DNA of 64,000 nt from an uncultured Eggerthellaceae bacterium (GTDB lineage Bacteria; Actinomycetota; Coriobacteriia; Coriobacteriales; Eggerthellaceae): contig CAJUQK010000006.1 in NCBI GenBank assembly GCA_910588205.1, positions 22,585 through 86,584 of the forward strand, read 5' to 3'. Under the pieces are notes generated by a model. That model did no database searches. It saw only the letters and a list, made by a program, of their open reading frames with translations, and had not been told where the DNA came from. The position numbers and the translations under genes were made by a program. Positions 26,603 to 35,480 of the stretch are shown here, piece by piece (position 1 is the first letter of the stretch; each line of letters begins with the position of its first letter).

Positions 26603-27034
26603 ATGAGCGATTTCGCGAAAACGATCATGATCACCGCATGTGTGATGTTCACCTTATTCATGGCGGTAGGAACGGTGACGGCCCTTGTGTTCGTCGGGCC
26701 TCAGTACGGGCTGGTCATGACATTGAGCCTGCTTCTGGCAGCAGTGGCATTCGCCCTCTTGCAGGCACTCTGGTTCACCGACAAGATCATTCGTCACCTG
26801 ACCTATCCGATACGCATCATGGGATTCGGCGTGATGGGGCTTGTCATGCTGGCGCTCTGCGCGTGGGTGGGAGCATGGTTCCCTATGAACGACGTGGGGG
26901 CATGGATTATGTTTGTCGTTATATTCTTGGTTACGCTGGGAGCTTTCTGCCTTGGATATCAGATCCATTTCAAGCGTACTGTAGGCAGCTTCGATGCCGC
27001 TTTGCGTGCATATCACGAGCGTAGGGGCCGGTGA
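26603..27034 (+). CDS. DUF3021-family membrane protein
   Basis: 143 residues with four membrane helices (about 7-30, 34-53, 70-90, 97-117) and a basic tail. In DUF3021/LytTR pairs the membrane protein is thought to hold the regulator inactive. The last codons overlap a hairpin of the dispersed repeat family (27024-27043), which could fold around the stop codon. Confidence 0.85.
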   Translation: MSDFAKTIMITACVMFTLFMAVGTVTALVFVGPQYGLVMTLSLLLAAVAFALLQALWFTDKIIRHLTYPIRIMGFGVMGLVMLALCAWVGAWFPMNDVGAWIMFVVIFLVTLGAFCLGYQIHFKRTVGSFDAALRAYHERRGR

Positions 27035-27043
27035 TCCGACCCC
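27024..27043. repeat. Dispersed hairpin repeat, copy B
   Basis: GTAGGGGCC precedes a stem GGGGCCGGTGATCCGACCCC that spans the stop codon of the DUF3021 gene. Same GTAGGGG start and CGACCCC end as other copies; the arms are less perfect. Confidence 0.5.
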
Positions 27044-27217
27044 GATACACATGTCGCCTTCACAGAATGACACAGGACGGGGCGGGGACAGCGTCATCCT
27101 TATCGGGTTCGCGCACCTCTTCGGTATCTATGGCGCCCTCAAGAAGCGTGGTGGGTATCCAGCAGTAGAGACCATTCCTTTGATCCTCGTTGCGAGGCGG
27201 GGGATAATGATCGTTCG

Positions 27218-28591
27218 TCACTGCATCTCTTCAAGAACGGCGAACCACATATACGTCGGTATTCTCAACTCGCCCAATGTTTCAGAAAATGCTTTCGGAT
27301 GCACAACGAATGCCTGCCCGATTCGCTTTCCGTAGCGTTCCTTGAAGCTTTCAAGAGAAGTCTTCGTATAGTTCTTCGCCGACTTGACCTCTACGGGATC
27401 GACCTTGGGATTCGTCTTGGTTCCGGCTGACAGCAAGAAATCTATCTCGATGTCATTTCGATGCTTATCTTCTGAGTAATGCGTATAGAAAAAGAGCCTT
27501 CTTCCAGCTGCAACGGTCATTTGTGCGACGAGATTCTCATGCAGCATCCCCTCATTCAGGGAAAGCTTTCCTTTGAGTATCTTTTGATAGAGCTCCATGG
27601 AGGCCAATTCGTTTTCAGAGAACGCAAGGCTTACGAGAAGACCCGTATCCGCCATATAGCATTTGACCGCCGCATCGTCTTGTGCCAACGCTAGGCCAAC
27701 ATTAGGATCAGTGCATCTGTAGCATAGATTGCAGATCATGGAATCGCCAAGCCAGAACAAAGGGTCATCGTAACGATCGAACTGACCATTCTTGTCTATC
27801 TTCTTCAGAACCACTTTCTTTTCATGGGTGGATAGATAACCCGGAAGATACTCGAACAATGATCCGACCTTCGATCGGTATCGCGAAGATATCTTCAGGA
27901 TGTCGTTTCTATACAGTGCAAGAATCTGACGCTTGACCAAATCGGCAGCAAAAAGATCCTTACCGTTTTCGAAGTAGGCCACAACGCATTGGGGCATGCC
28001 GCCAACGAGCATGTATTCGCGGATAAGGTGCGATGCGCGCTTATGAAAGCCATCCTCCAATGGTTTTTTGCTCTTATAGCATTCTCGAATGTATTCCAAC
28101 AAGGGCTCTTCATTTGCGGCAATGAGGAACTCCTGAAAAGTGAGGGGATGCATCTTGATGATTTCTTCTTCGGAAGGGATGAGTATGTCCTTGACATTCT
28201 CCCGTATCGAGATGAGCGAACCGGTTTCGATGTAATCGTATCTTCTATCTTGAACAAGGTGCTTTATGGCTTGCCTTGCAATGGGGAACATCTGTATCTC
28301 ATCGAAGATGATCAAAGAGTCGCGTTCGTAGAGACGAGTACCATATTCAAGAGACAAGACTTGGAAGAACGTATCTAGATCATTCAGGTTGTCATGAAAA
28401 TCGTTGAGCACAGTCTTTGAGGCAATAGAAAAGTCCACTAGTATGAAGGATCGGTACTCCTCTTCGCCAAGCTTCTTGGCTATAGTTGACTTTCCAACGC
28501 GCCTCGCTCCCTCGATCAGAAGCGCGCTTTTCCCTGAAGAACCATTCTTCCATTCTAAAAGCTTCCGGTATATGTCTCTTTTTAGCTCCAC
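27218..28591 (-). CDS. AAA+ ATPase with DUF4143 domain
   Basis: 457 residues from a GTG at 28591 (VELKRDIYRK); the frame is open to 28657 and the ribosome site is weak, so the start is uncertain. Walker A LIEGARRVGKSTIAK, Walker B SLIIFDEIQMFP, and a sensor-like YDYIETGSLISI. The C-terminal half holds the DUF4143/PD-(D/E)XK-like fold with EIDFLLSAG, PVEVKSAKNYTK. Such ATPases are common in mobile or accessory regions and their job is unknown. Lower GC than its neighbours, suggesting transfer. A second, different DUF4143 ATPase lies at 45724-46998. Confidence 0.88.
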   Translation of the reverse strand: MELKRDIYRKLLEWKNGSSGKSALLIEGARRVGKSTIAKKLGEEEYRSFILVDFSIASKTVLNDFHDNLNDLDTFFQVLSLEYGTRLYERDSLIIFDEIQMFPIARQAIKHLVQDRRYDYIETGSLISIRENVKDILIPSEEEIIKMHPLTFQEFLIAANEEPLLEYIRECYKSKKPLEDGFHKRASHLIREYMLVGGMPQCVVAYFENGKDLFAADLVKRQILALYRNDILKISSRYRSKVGSLFEYLPGYLSTHEKKVVLKKIDKNGQFDRYDDPLFWLGDSMICNLCYRCTDPNVGLALAQDDAAVKCYMADTGLLVSLAFSENELASMELYQKILKGKLSLNEGMLHENLVAQMTVAAGRRLFFYTHYSEDKHRNDIEIDFLLSAGTKTNPKVDPVEVKSAKNYTKTSLESFKERYGKRIGQAFVVHPKAFSETLGELRIPTYMWFAVLEEMQ

Positions 28592-28674
28592 GATGACCGC
28601 CCGAGAGTGTGGATTACTGTCAGTGCGCAAGGTACATGATAACGATATATGCGGCAATGCGCAAAGTATAGATT

Positions 28675-29736
28675 TTATGACGTGCTACAGTACGCAAAGT
28701 TCTTAAAAGATTGCATAGAATGACTCAAGACATCAGTGAACCAGGCATTCACATCGGCATAGACGAGTGCGTGCCCTTCCTCGTTCAGGATCTCGTGGCG
28801 CATCTCGCCATAGAGGATGAGTCCTACATTCTGCACTCCGGCCCGATGGAGCCTGCGCTCCGCGCGTTCGACATCGCGTCCATAGTCACCAACGGGATCC
28901 TCTGCGCCAGATATGAAGAGCACGGGCAGCTCAGAAGGTACCTGCTTGGTTGTCTTCTTCGACATGGCCACACGACCGAGCTTCATGAGCGTATAGGATG
29001 CCCCCAGGCTGATGGTGAATCCGGTGATCTCATCGGCGATATAGGCGCGTACGTTCTCTACATTGGCGGATATCCATGCAAGCGGGGAATTCTCGCTTTT
29101 GAGATCCTTCGTGTAGGTGCGGTTCGCAAGGTCATTGAAGAAAGATGCTTTGGCGTGCCATCCTTTGAAGAGCGCGACGGTGCGGATGAGGAGCATGCCG
29201 AACCAGGGGACGATGGCGGGTTTGTCGGCGGTTCCGCAAACAACAGCGCCGCGCACGCCTTCTCCGTGACGTGCGATATAGGCGCGTACGATCAGGCTGC
29301 CCATCGAATGTCCAAAGATGAGATAAGGGACGTCTTCTCCCACGTGCTGCTGGGCGATGCGACGCATGTGGTCCACATCCTCTAACATGATGTCTACTCC
29401 GCGATCATGGGGGAGGTATCCGTAGCCGTCTTTCGAGACGCTGCCACCGTGACCGATGTGGTCGTTAGCGCATACCGCATAGCCTTGACTGATGAGGAAA
29501 CGGGCGAAATCCCCATAGCGTCTACTGTGCTCGCTCATGCCATGGACGAGCTGGACGAGGGCGCGGGGGCGGCGGAGATGCGTGCTGGTGCTCCCTTGAG
29601 CGTCATCACCAGCATTCGGCGTCAGAATGAAGCCGTAGATGGAGCTGGTCCCGTCGCTGGACGGGAAGCGTACCTCGCGTCGCATGACAGCGGGAGGATC
29701 GTTCGCTCTGCAAACATCGTTCGTCATGACTTGCAT
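28675..29736 (-). CDS. Alpha/beta hydrolase, monoacylglycerol-lipase/S33 type
   Basis: 353 residues. Nucleophile elbow FGHSMGSLI (Ser about 156), oxyanion region LVQLVHGMSEHSRRYGDFA, acid in ISGAEDPVGDYG and His in YGEMRHEILNE. This arrangement matches the Hydrolase_4 group (lysophospholipase or monoacylglycerol lipase). No signal peptide, so cytoplasmic. ATGs at 29736 and 29727 are both possible starts. Confidence 0.9.
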   Translation of the reverse strand: MQVMTNDVCRANDPPAVMRREVRFPSSDGTSSIYGFILTPNAGDDAQGSTSTHLRRPRALVQLVHGMSEHSRRYGDFARFLISQGYAVCANDHIGHGGSVSKDGYGYLPHDRGVDIMLEDVDHMRRIAQQHVGEDVPYLIFGHSMGSLIVRAYIARHGEGVRGAVVCGTADKPAIVPWFGMLLIRTVALFKGWHAKASFFNDLANRTYTKDLKSENSPLAWISANVENVRAYIADEITGFTISLGASYTLMKLGRVAMSKKTTKQVPSELPVLFISGAEDPVGDYGRDVERAERRLHRAGVQNVGLILYGEMRHEILNEEGHALVYADVNAWFTDVLSHSMQSFKNFAYCSTS

Positions 29737-29850
29737 CCTAGCCGTCTGTCAGCCATCAACGGGCGGGGATGCTCATCCGTTCTCCGTTCGCAATCTGATG
29801 TCAGGGGGCGCTCCAGATGACACGATCGCGCACCGTGCGATCGGGCTGTG

Positions 29851-30759
29851 CTAGCTCAAGGTCTCTGATCGAACCGGCGATCGTCCCTGTGACAAGAGCA
29901 AACCACCGATGGTCATCGCCACACCCGCTACGATTGGCAGGTTCATCGGTTCTCCAAGGATGAGCACCGAGGCTGTCGCCGTGATAGCAGGCACAAGGTA
30001 GATATAGGTGGTCGACATCGTCGGGCCGAGGTGCTTCACCGAGGTTCCCCAGGTCACGAAGCATGCCGCAGAGGCCAGCAATCCCAAGAACAGCAGGTTC
30101 GCCGCGCTTTGCCAATCAAGGAATGCTTCTGCAGACGGCAAAGGGCCACCGGTCAGGAGCGTTGTCGGCAGGATGAAGACCAGGCCCCAAAGGAAGATCC
30201 TCTTCGTTGATGCCACCGTCTCGTATCCCGCTTTCGCTATCCGCTCCACGAGCACGGAATACACGGCCCAGACCAACGCGGCCAGAAGGGCCAGCAGATC
30301 GCCGAACAGTGAGAAGCCGCCGAAGGCCGCCATAGAGTCTTCGGCACCGGTGCCTGTGCTCACGACCAGCAGCCCTCCCATGGCGAGTAGGAAGCCACTG
30401 AAGAACCGCCAGTTCAAGGCTGAGCGGTTGCCGAGCAGGGCGGAGAGGATGCCTGTGAACAGTGGCGAGGCTGCCACGATGACCCCGACAGCGGTCGCTG
30501 TGGTGAAGACAAGGGCGACGTTTTCCAGAAGGTAGTAGGCTGCGATGCCGGTTGCTCCGGAAGCCGCGAAGAGGATCTCATGTTTGCGCTCCTCAAGGCG
30601 CAATATGTGCGGTCTAAGGACGCAGAGAGCGCAGAAGCCAATAGCGAATCTGATGAGCAGGATCCAGAGAGGGGAGAGGTGTGCAAGCAGTGCCTTCGTT
30701 GAGACGAACGTGGTCCCCCACACGAACACGGTGAAGAGCGCCACGAGATGGTACTTCAT
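29851..30759 (-). CDS. EamA/DMT-family transporter
   Basis: 302 residues from the ATG at 30759 (GGAAAGGAG ten bases upstream). Ten membrane helices in two EamA repeats (FVWGTTFVSTKALLAHLSP at the start, SVLVERIAKAGYE between halves, LVPAITATASVLILGEP in the second). Drug/metabolite exporter, substrate unknown. Its start lies within the end of the AraC gene, so the two are probably translated from one message. Confidence 0.9.
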   Translation of the reverse strand: MKYHLVALFTVFVWGTTFVSTKALLAHLSPLWILLIRFAIGFCALCVLRPHILRLEERKHEILFAASGATGIAAYYLLENVALVFTTATAVGVIVAASPLFTGILSALLGNRSALNWRFFSGFLLAMGGLLVVSTGTGAEDSMAAFGGFSLFGDLLALLAALVWAVYSVLVERIAKAGYETVASTKRIFLWGLVFILPTTLLTGGPLPSAEAFLDWQSAANLLFLGLLASAACFVTWGTSVKHLGPTMSTTYIYLVPAITATASVLILGEPMNLPIVAGVAMTIGGLLLSQGRSPVRSETLS

Positions 30760-31544
30760 GGGCGGTGCTCCTTTCCGCATGTCATGGCCTGGTAGGCGGC
30801 AGGGGTCGTGCCGATCCGCTGTTTGAAGATGCGGGTCAGATGGGCCTGGTCGGAAAAGCCTGTTTCGAACGCGATGTCTGCGACGGGCGCTCCCTCGCGC
30901 AATAGACCGCAGGCGTATTCTATGCGCAGCGACATGAGGTGTTGAAGCGGTGTGATATGGAATCGCCTTCGATATGCCCTGATGAGCGCGTATTCTGACA
31001 AACCCTCCATCGCGGCGAGCTGGCTTATCTTCATCGGCTTTTCGAGGTGCTCACGAAAATGGGCATGGATGCGCAGGGCCGCCTCCTCGTGAATGCTATG
31101 TTGCGCGTCTGACCGTTCGATTTCGAGCAGGCTCGCAAGGAACACTACCTGCTCAAAGGCGTCCTCAGCGCTTCCGGCCCGGAGGGCCCGAAGGGCATCG
31201 TCGTATGCTGACTGAATACCCGGTTCATCCTTTGCAGGAAAGCTCAACCTCGCGTCATCGAGCAGGGCGGCTGAAACCGTGAAACAGTCATAGGCGAACG
31301 GTTCTTCGCCTTCCTGGGTGCACCCGTGCACGTCACCAGGGTTGAGAACAATGAGGCTTCCGCGAGCTATATGCCTGTGCGCACCGTTCAGCTCTAACGT
31401 GCGTTCTCCGGCTTCGACGCGACCAATGACGTAGAACTCATGCACATGGGCCGCAAAAGGCTGGGTGATGCCCCGGTAGGAGCGGAATTCGCCACCTATC
31501 GCCTTGGTCGGCATTACGATGCAACTGTGTTCTTCCATAGGCAT
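30756..31544 (-). CDS. AraC-family transcriptional regulator
   Basis: 262 residues: an N-terminal cupin-like sensor (about 20-130; HVHEFYVIGRVEAGERTLELNG and NPGDVHG) and two C-terminal HTH motifs (ISQLAAMEGLSEYALIRAYR; VADIAFETGFSDQAHLTRIF). Next to an EamA transporter, a common arrangement in which the regulator controls the exporter. A TACAAT box (31551-31556) sits only six bases from the ATG with no ribosome site, so the message may be leaderless. Confidence 0.92.
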   Translation of the reverse strand: MPMEEHSCIVMPTKAIGGEFRSYRGITQPFAAHVHEFYVIGRVEAGERTLELNGAHRHIARGSLIVLNPGDVHGCTQEGEEPFAYDCFTVSAALLDDARLSFPAKDEPGIQSAYDDALRALRAGSAEDAFEQVVFLASLLEIERSDAQHSIHEEAALRIHAHFREHLEKPMKISQLAAMEGLSEYALIRAYRRRFHITPLQHLMSLRIEYACGLLREGAPVADIAFETGFSDQAHLTRIFKQRIGTTPAAYQAMTCGKEHRP

Positions 31545-31701
31545 CGTCGTATTGTATCCCTGTGGATACTGCGGCTCTTGAATGTAATTGCGCCTTCGGA
31601 ATACCAGGGGGCGGATCCTTGTTTTTCGGGAATGATGTTACACCATCAATCGTGGGCCGAATGTGTTTGCCCCGATGCACCTATCGCTACACGATTCGTG
31701 G

Positions 31702-31721
31702 GGGTCGAACGTGATCGACCC
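31702..31721. repeat. Dispersed hairpin repeat, copy C
   Basis: GGGTCGAACGTGATCGACCC forms a 7-bp stem, preceded by ATTCGTGGG as in other copies. It lies eight bases beyond the stop of the YczE-like gene and could act as its 3' stem. Confidence 0.6.
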
Positions 31722-31729
31722 AAAATGGC

Positions 31730-32527
31730 TCAAGTCAGAATCCTGGACTCTTCAGTATCAGCGGTGCGGCTCCGGGAAGGCATATCGGTGCCCACCTCCG
31801 CGTCGACGGGGCAGAGAGAAGGTATCCGCCTATGGGATGCTTCAGGAACCAACCACGCAAGCGGAGCAAAAGCTTTACTGCAAAGCTTCACAACGCTTCC
31901 CACCAGCAACGCGGCGATCACCGTACCCTCACGTACCTGGTACAGACCTCCGAGCAGCAGGAATGATATCATCGCCGCAAAGCACACCAATGTAATATCC
32001 CAGATCACCTTGCATGTGCCGAAGGGCCTCTTTGATACATAGGCGATGGCTTGCACCACCGCATCGCCCGGGGTCATGAGCAGATCAGATGCCAGTTGCA
32101 CGCGAATCCCAAATCCTAAAGCCAAAATGGAAATGCCCAGATACAGCAACTGCTCGGGATATGTTTGCGGAGGAATGCTAGAAAGTAGGCTGAGCCAAAG
32201 ATCGACCGCAACCGAAAGCACTAAGAAAAGCGGGATCTGCAGAAGCTGCACTGGATGGAACCCGCCACGAAGAAGCGCGACTTCGACCAAGAAGAACACC
32301 ATGTTGAAAACGAAGGTCCACGTACCCATCGTCATCGGAATCCCGAATCGTTCGCTCATCTCCGTCAGAACCGCAGGCATGCTGGAGATAGGAGCGGTTC
32401 CCGTAGCTGCTAGCTTTGCGAGCGCAATGCCAAGCGCTATACAGAGGATCCCAGCGAACATGACCACGATACGCAGCCCTAGATTCGCGAAATCGCCCTT
32501 GAAGGTCCTCTCCCACGCTTCTCTCAT
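31730..32527 (-). CDS. YczE/YitT-like membrane protein
   Basis: About 265 residues from the ATG at 32527 (GGGAGG 13 bases upstream). The frame is open to 32725, with another ATG at 32569, but beyond that it runs through a dispersed hairpin repeat and is unlikely to be coding. Five membrane helices; the segments ALAKLAATGTAPISSMP and QLASDLLMTPGDAVVQAIA are typical of the YczE/YyaS group. Function unknown. The last 45 residues are hydrophilic. Confidence 0.78.
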   Translation of the reverse strand: MREAWERTFKGDFANLGLRIVVMFAGILCIALGIALAKLAATGTAPISSMPAVLTEMSERFGIPMTMGTWTFVFNMVFFLVEVALLRGGFHPVQLLQIPLFLVLSVAVDLWLSLLSSIPPQTYPEQLLYLGISILALGFGIRVQLASDLLMTPGDAVVQAIAYVSKRPFGTCKVIWDITLVCFAAMISFLLLGGLYQVREGTVIAALLVGSVVKLCSKAFAPLAWLVPEASHRRIPSLCPVDAEVGTDMPSRSRTADTEESRILT

Positions 32528-32591
32528 TTCCCGTGCATGCCCTCCCAGATCGCTGTAGTGCCCCTCCATTCTAAGACATCCACCCCGGTTC

Positions 32592-32622
32592 GGGTCGATG
32601 TGCGCTTCGCTTCGATCGACCC
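32592..32622. repeat. Dispersed hairpin repeat, copy D
   Basis: GGGTCGAT (32592-32599) pairs with ATCGACCC (32615-32622), followed by CTATGTCATC, which resembles the CTACG...TGTCAGG linker of other copies. It lies upstream of the YczE-like gene. Confidence 0.6.
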
Positions 32623-32748
32623 CTATGTCATCCTCGGGTATCACATTCGGGCTGGCCACGGTTCGCTCCTGCGGATCGTACTGCGGCAGGTGCATTGTGC
32701 TGATTGGAAATCGGCCCTGGGTCAAGAGAGGCGTTCCGCTTACTTTCT

Positions 32749-33519
32749 CTAGGAGATGGTCACCATCTGCAACGCGCCTCCGAAGGACATCGCCCCTCCT
32801 GATGCTACGGCGAATCGTGCCCGCTCAGGGTCTGCGACGATGCTTCCTGCCATCACATCTGCACCCGCGTCCAGGAGCGGCTGGGCCATGACCACAGACG
32901 GTCCAACCATGGTCACCACCGCGTTGCGTGCAAGCTCCAACAGTCGCGGCGCAGTCTTGTTCTCCAGCGTCACGCCCGTTATGAAGACGAAATCCGCTTC
33001 AGGGATGATGAACTCGCATGCTGGATCGGGTATGTCCAAGTCCGTTCGGCAGCTGCGCTCAAGCACAGTGAGATCCGCATATTCTGCAATGCGCTCCACG
33101 CAGGGGAAGTGGCCCACCACTACGACCTTTGCGTTGTCCTTCGCTTCTATTCGAGGCCGCAGCACTTCGAAGGCATCTTGCTTCCGGTGCGTGCCGTCGG
33201 GGAGCTCTATGGACTCGTCGTAGACAGCGCCCAGGGCATCGATCAACGTTGGCTGGCCGTACCAGGCATTCAACGCTGCTACCCCAAGCGTTGCTTCCTC
33301 GAAGTGCCATGACTTGGCAAGCTGAGCCATCTCTCGAAGGGGAAGTCCGCGAAAATCACGCTTCTCAGTGGCTTTGCGGCTACCCCCTCGGCATGTGTAG
33401 GACACGCCCAGGGCGCTTTCGGCTTCAACATAGCTCCAGCAAAGCCCCAGGGCGTAGTCGCGCACGAGCACCTCCTCGGGGATGCCTTCTATCAAGCGGT
33501 CATAGAGATGCCAACTCAT
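32749..33519 (-). CDS. DUF364/DUF4213 protein (putative heavy-metal chelation)
   Basis: 256 residues. The N-terminal DUF4213 part contains LCWSYVEAESALGVSYT and ATLGVAALNAWYGQ; the C-terminal DUF364 part is Rossmann-like with AKVVVVGHFPCVERIAEY, DVFITG-type VFITGVTLENKT and VMVGPS-like VTMVGPSVVMAQPL. The family is thought to bind metals or cofactors and is often found beside FecCD-type importers and molybdenum genes, as here 900 bases away. ATG preceded by AAAGGAGCT. Confidence 0.85.
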   Translation of the reverse strand: MSWHLYDRLIEGIPEEVLVRDYALGLCWSYVEAESALGVSYTCRGGSRKATEKRDFRGLPLREMAQLAKSWHFEEATLGVAALNAWYGQPTLIDALGAVYDESIELPDGTHRKQDAFEVLRPRIEAKDNAKVVVVGHFPCVERIAEYADLTVLERSCRTDLDIPDPACEFIIPEADFVFITGVTLENKTAPRLLELARNAVVTMVGPSVVMAQPLLDAGADVMAGSIVADPERARFAVASGGAMSFGGALQMVTIS

Positions 33520-33641
33520 GGGAGCTCCTTTTGGGTGTTGTATTATCCTTTATAGAGAACATACTAGAACAAGGATGATGCGAATACAATGGTCGGCCTG
33601 GCAGAAGACTGCTGGAAGAAAAGAGGAGAGGAGGCCATGGG

Positions 33642-34298
33642 ATGCTGTTCGTTCTCACGGGAGAAGTGAGAATAGGCAAGAGCCGCTGGCTTGAGGCTCT
33701 GATATCCCAACTTCACCACCAGGGCGTCCCGGCCTATGGCGTGCTTTCTCCAGGGATATGGATAGCATCCGAAAGCGAGCATGCGGATGCGAATGGTTTC
33801 GAGAAACAGGGCATCCAAAGCGTGCTCCTGCCAGGAAGCGAGCGGTTCCGCTTCGCTGTACGCCGCGATCTCATTGAAGGTGTGGATGATGGCGCTGGAG
33901 AAGAGCCGCTGTCCTGGAGAGGGCTGGGCTGGCGCATAGATGATGCGGCTTTGGATCGGGTGAACGCTCATTTTCGCGAATGGGGGGACCGCTCGTTCTC
34001 TCAGAGACACCCGGGCCTGCTTGTCGTAGATGAACTGGGACGCTTGGAGCTCCAGCATGAGGATGGCCTGATAGAAGCGCTGAACGCGCTCCAGGCAGGA
34101 TGCTGCCCCTCTTGGCCCCATAGCCTCGTGGTGGTTCGCCGCTCTCTGGCCGACCAGGCGATAGAGCGCTTCGGTGAGCTTTGGGGCGGTGCGCAGCTTC
34201 TTGCTCCCGATGAGGAGAGTGCCCGGATAGTCTTGGAGGCGCTGGATGCTCAGCCTGTTTCCCTTTCTGGGAAGGTCTCGGGTAAACATCTCCGTTGA
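33642..34298 (+). CDS. THEP1/NTPase_1-like nucleoside triphosphatase
   Basis: 218 residues. P-loop FVLTGEVRIGKSRWLEAL at residues 3-20, Walker B GLLVVDELGRLELQ at about 127-140 and the conserved SLVVVRRSLA. Proteins of this group hydrolyse NTPs in vitro; some are encoded with molybdenum or corrinoid functions. Start follows GGAGGCCATGGG. It lies between the DUF364 gene and the FecCD operon, suggesting a link with metal handling, but that is inference. Confidence 0.75.
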   Translation: MLFVLTGEVRIGKSRWLEALISQLHHQGVPAYGVLSPGIWIASESEHADANGFEKQGIQSVLLPGSERFRFAVRRDLIEGVDDGAGEEPLSWRGLGWRIDDAALDRVNAHFREWGDRSFSQRHPGLLVVDELGRLELQHEDGLIEALNALQAGCCPSWPHSLVVVRRSLADQAIERFGELWGGAQLLAPDEESARIVLEALDAQPVSLSGKVSGKHLR

Positions 34299-34365
34299 GT
34301 CTGATCTGTCGATCTCCGCTCACCGCGTTCGAGAGACCGTTTCCAGCTAATTATTCTCATATAAA

Positions 34366-34417
34366 TATAATACTTAACCTAGAATTATATTAGGTTGAAG
34401 ATAAATAGGGGGGGGGG
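34366..34417 (+). promoter_or_regulatory. Promoter with palindromic operator and G10 tract
   Basis: A perfect -10 box TATAAT (34366-34371) in very AT-rich sequence is followed by an inverted repeat AACCTA-N9-TAGGTT (34376-34396) positioned to cover the transcription start, then ten consecutive G (34408-34417) just before the permease ATG at 34428. The palindrome is likely the binding site of a metal or oxyanion repressor; the G-run may double as ribosome site or as a slippage tract. Confidence 0.6.
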
Positions 34418-34427
34418 TGATGCTACG

Positions 34428-35480
34428 ATGACAGATCGTTCAAAGAGCACGTTGGAGCCATGCCCCTCCAAGGCTGCCCGCCGCGCCGACGTCATCATCG
34501 TCGTGCTGGCGATCCTGACGGTCGCCATCGCGACGGCTTCGCTCATGCTGGGGCGCTATCCCATCGACCCCGGCCAGGCGGTGCTCATGCTGGCAAGCCA
34601 AGCGGTGCCGCTCGACCAGACCTGGACCGACCAGCAGGCCACGCTGTTCTTCAATGTGCGGCTGCCTCGCATCTTGCTGGCCCTCATGGTGGGCTGCAGC
34701 CTTTCCGTGGCGGGCGCCGCCTATCAGGGCACGTTCCAGAACCCGCTGGTGTCGCCGGACATCCTGGGCGCGAGCCAAGGCGCGGCTTTCGGGGCGGCCG
34801 TGGCTATCCTGGCCGGCTTCACCATGGGTCTCGTTTCGGTGTCGGCCTTCTGCTTCTCGCTGATCACCGTGGGGCTCGTGCTGCTCATAAGCTCGCGGGC
34901 CAAGGGCAACCACATGATGGTGGTGGTGCTGGCGGGCGTCATGGTGAGTTCGCTGTTCCAGGCGGGCGTGTCCTGCACGAAGCTCATTGCCGACCCCAAC
35001 AACGACGAGCTGGCCGACATCACCTATTGGCTCATGGGCAGCCTCACCGGCGCGAAGATGAGCCAGGTGGCCACGATCGCCCCCATCGTGGTGGCGGGCT
35101 GCGCGGTGCTGTTCGCCTTGCGCTGGCGCATCAACATATTGACCATGGGCGACGATGAGGCATCTACCATGGGGGTGAACGCCCGCGTGATCCGCATCGT
35201 GGTCATCGTGGCAGCGACGTTCGTTACGGCGGCCTGCGTGTCTGTCAGCGGCATGATCGGCTGGGTGGGCCTGGTCATCCCGCATCTGTGCCGCATGCTG
35301 GTAGGACCCGACTATCGCAAGCTCATACCGGCATCCATGCTGATGGGCGCGGGCTTCCTTCTGTTCGTCGATGACATCGCGCGGCTGGCCACCACCGCCG
35401 AGATTCCCATCGGCATTCTGACGGCCTTCGTCGGCGCGCCGTTCTTCCTGTACCTTATTACTCGCCGGAGGAAGCTATGA
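34428..35480 (+). CDS. FecCD-type ABC importer permease (molybdate/tungstate or iron-type)
   Basis: 350 residues from the ATG at 34428; the TTG at 34395 lies in the operator. About ten membrane helices with the hallmark VRLPRILLALMVGCSLSVAG, FQNPLVSPDILGASQGAAFG, and GMIGWVGLVIPHLCRMLVGP (coupling region). Type II importers of this kind carry iron chelates, cobalamin, heme or, as in MolBCA, molybdate. A MoeA-like gene ends this operon, favouring molybdate or tungstate. Overlaps the ATPase gene by four bases. GC3 is clearly higher than in genes on either side. Confidence 0.9.
   Translation: MTDRSKSTLEPCPSKAARRADVIIVVLAILTVAIATASLMLGRYPIDPGQAVLMLASQAVPLDQTWTDQQATLFFNVRLPRILLALMVGCSLSVAGAAYQGTFQNPLVSPDILGASQGAAFGAAVAILAGFTMGLVSVSAFCFSLITVGLVLLISSRAKGNHMMVVVLAGVMVSSLFQAGVSCTKLIADPNNDELADITYWLMGSLTGAKMSQVATIAPIVVAGCAVLFALRWRINILTMGDDEASTMGVNARVIRIVVIVAATFVTAACVSVSGMIGWVGLVIPHLCRMLVGPDYRKLIPASMLMGAGFLLFVDDIARLATTAEIPIGILTAFVGAPFFLYLITRRRKL

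Noticed and set aside
32569..32725. N-terminal extension of the YczE-like protein
   Set aside because: The extension reads through a dispersed hairpin repeat and has no homology-like pattern.
34376..34396. DtxR/IdeR or ModE box
   Set aside because: Half-sites are in reversed order for DtxR and the spacing and bases do not fit ModE; reported only as an unassigned operator.
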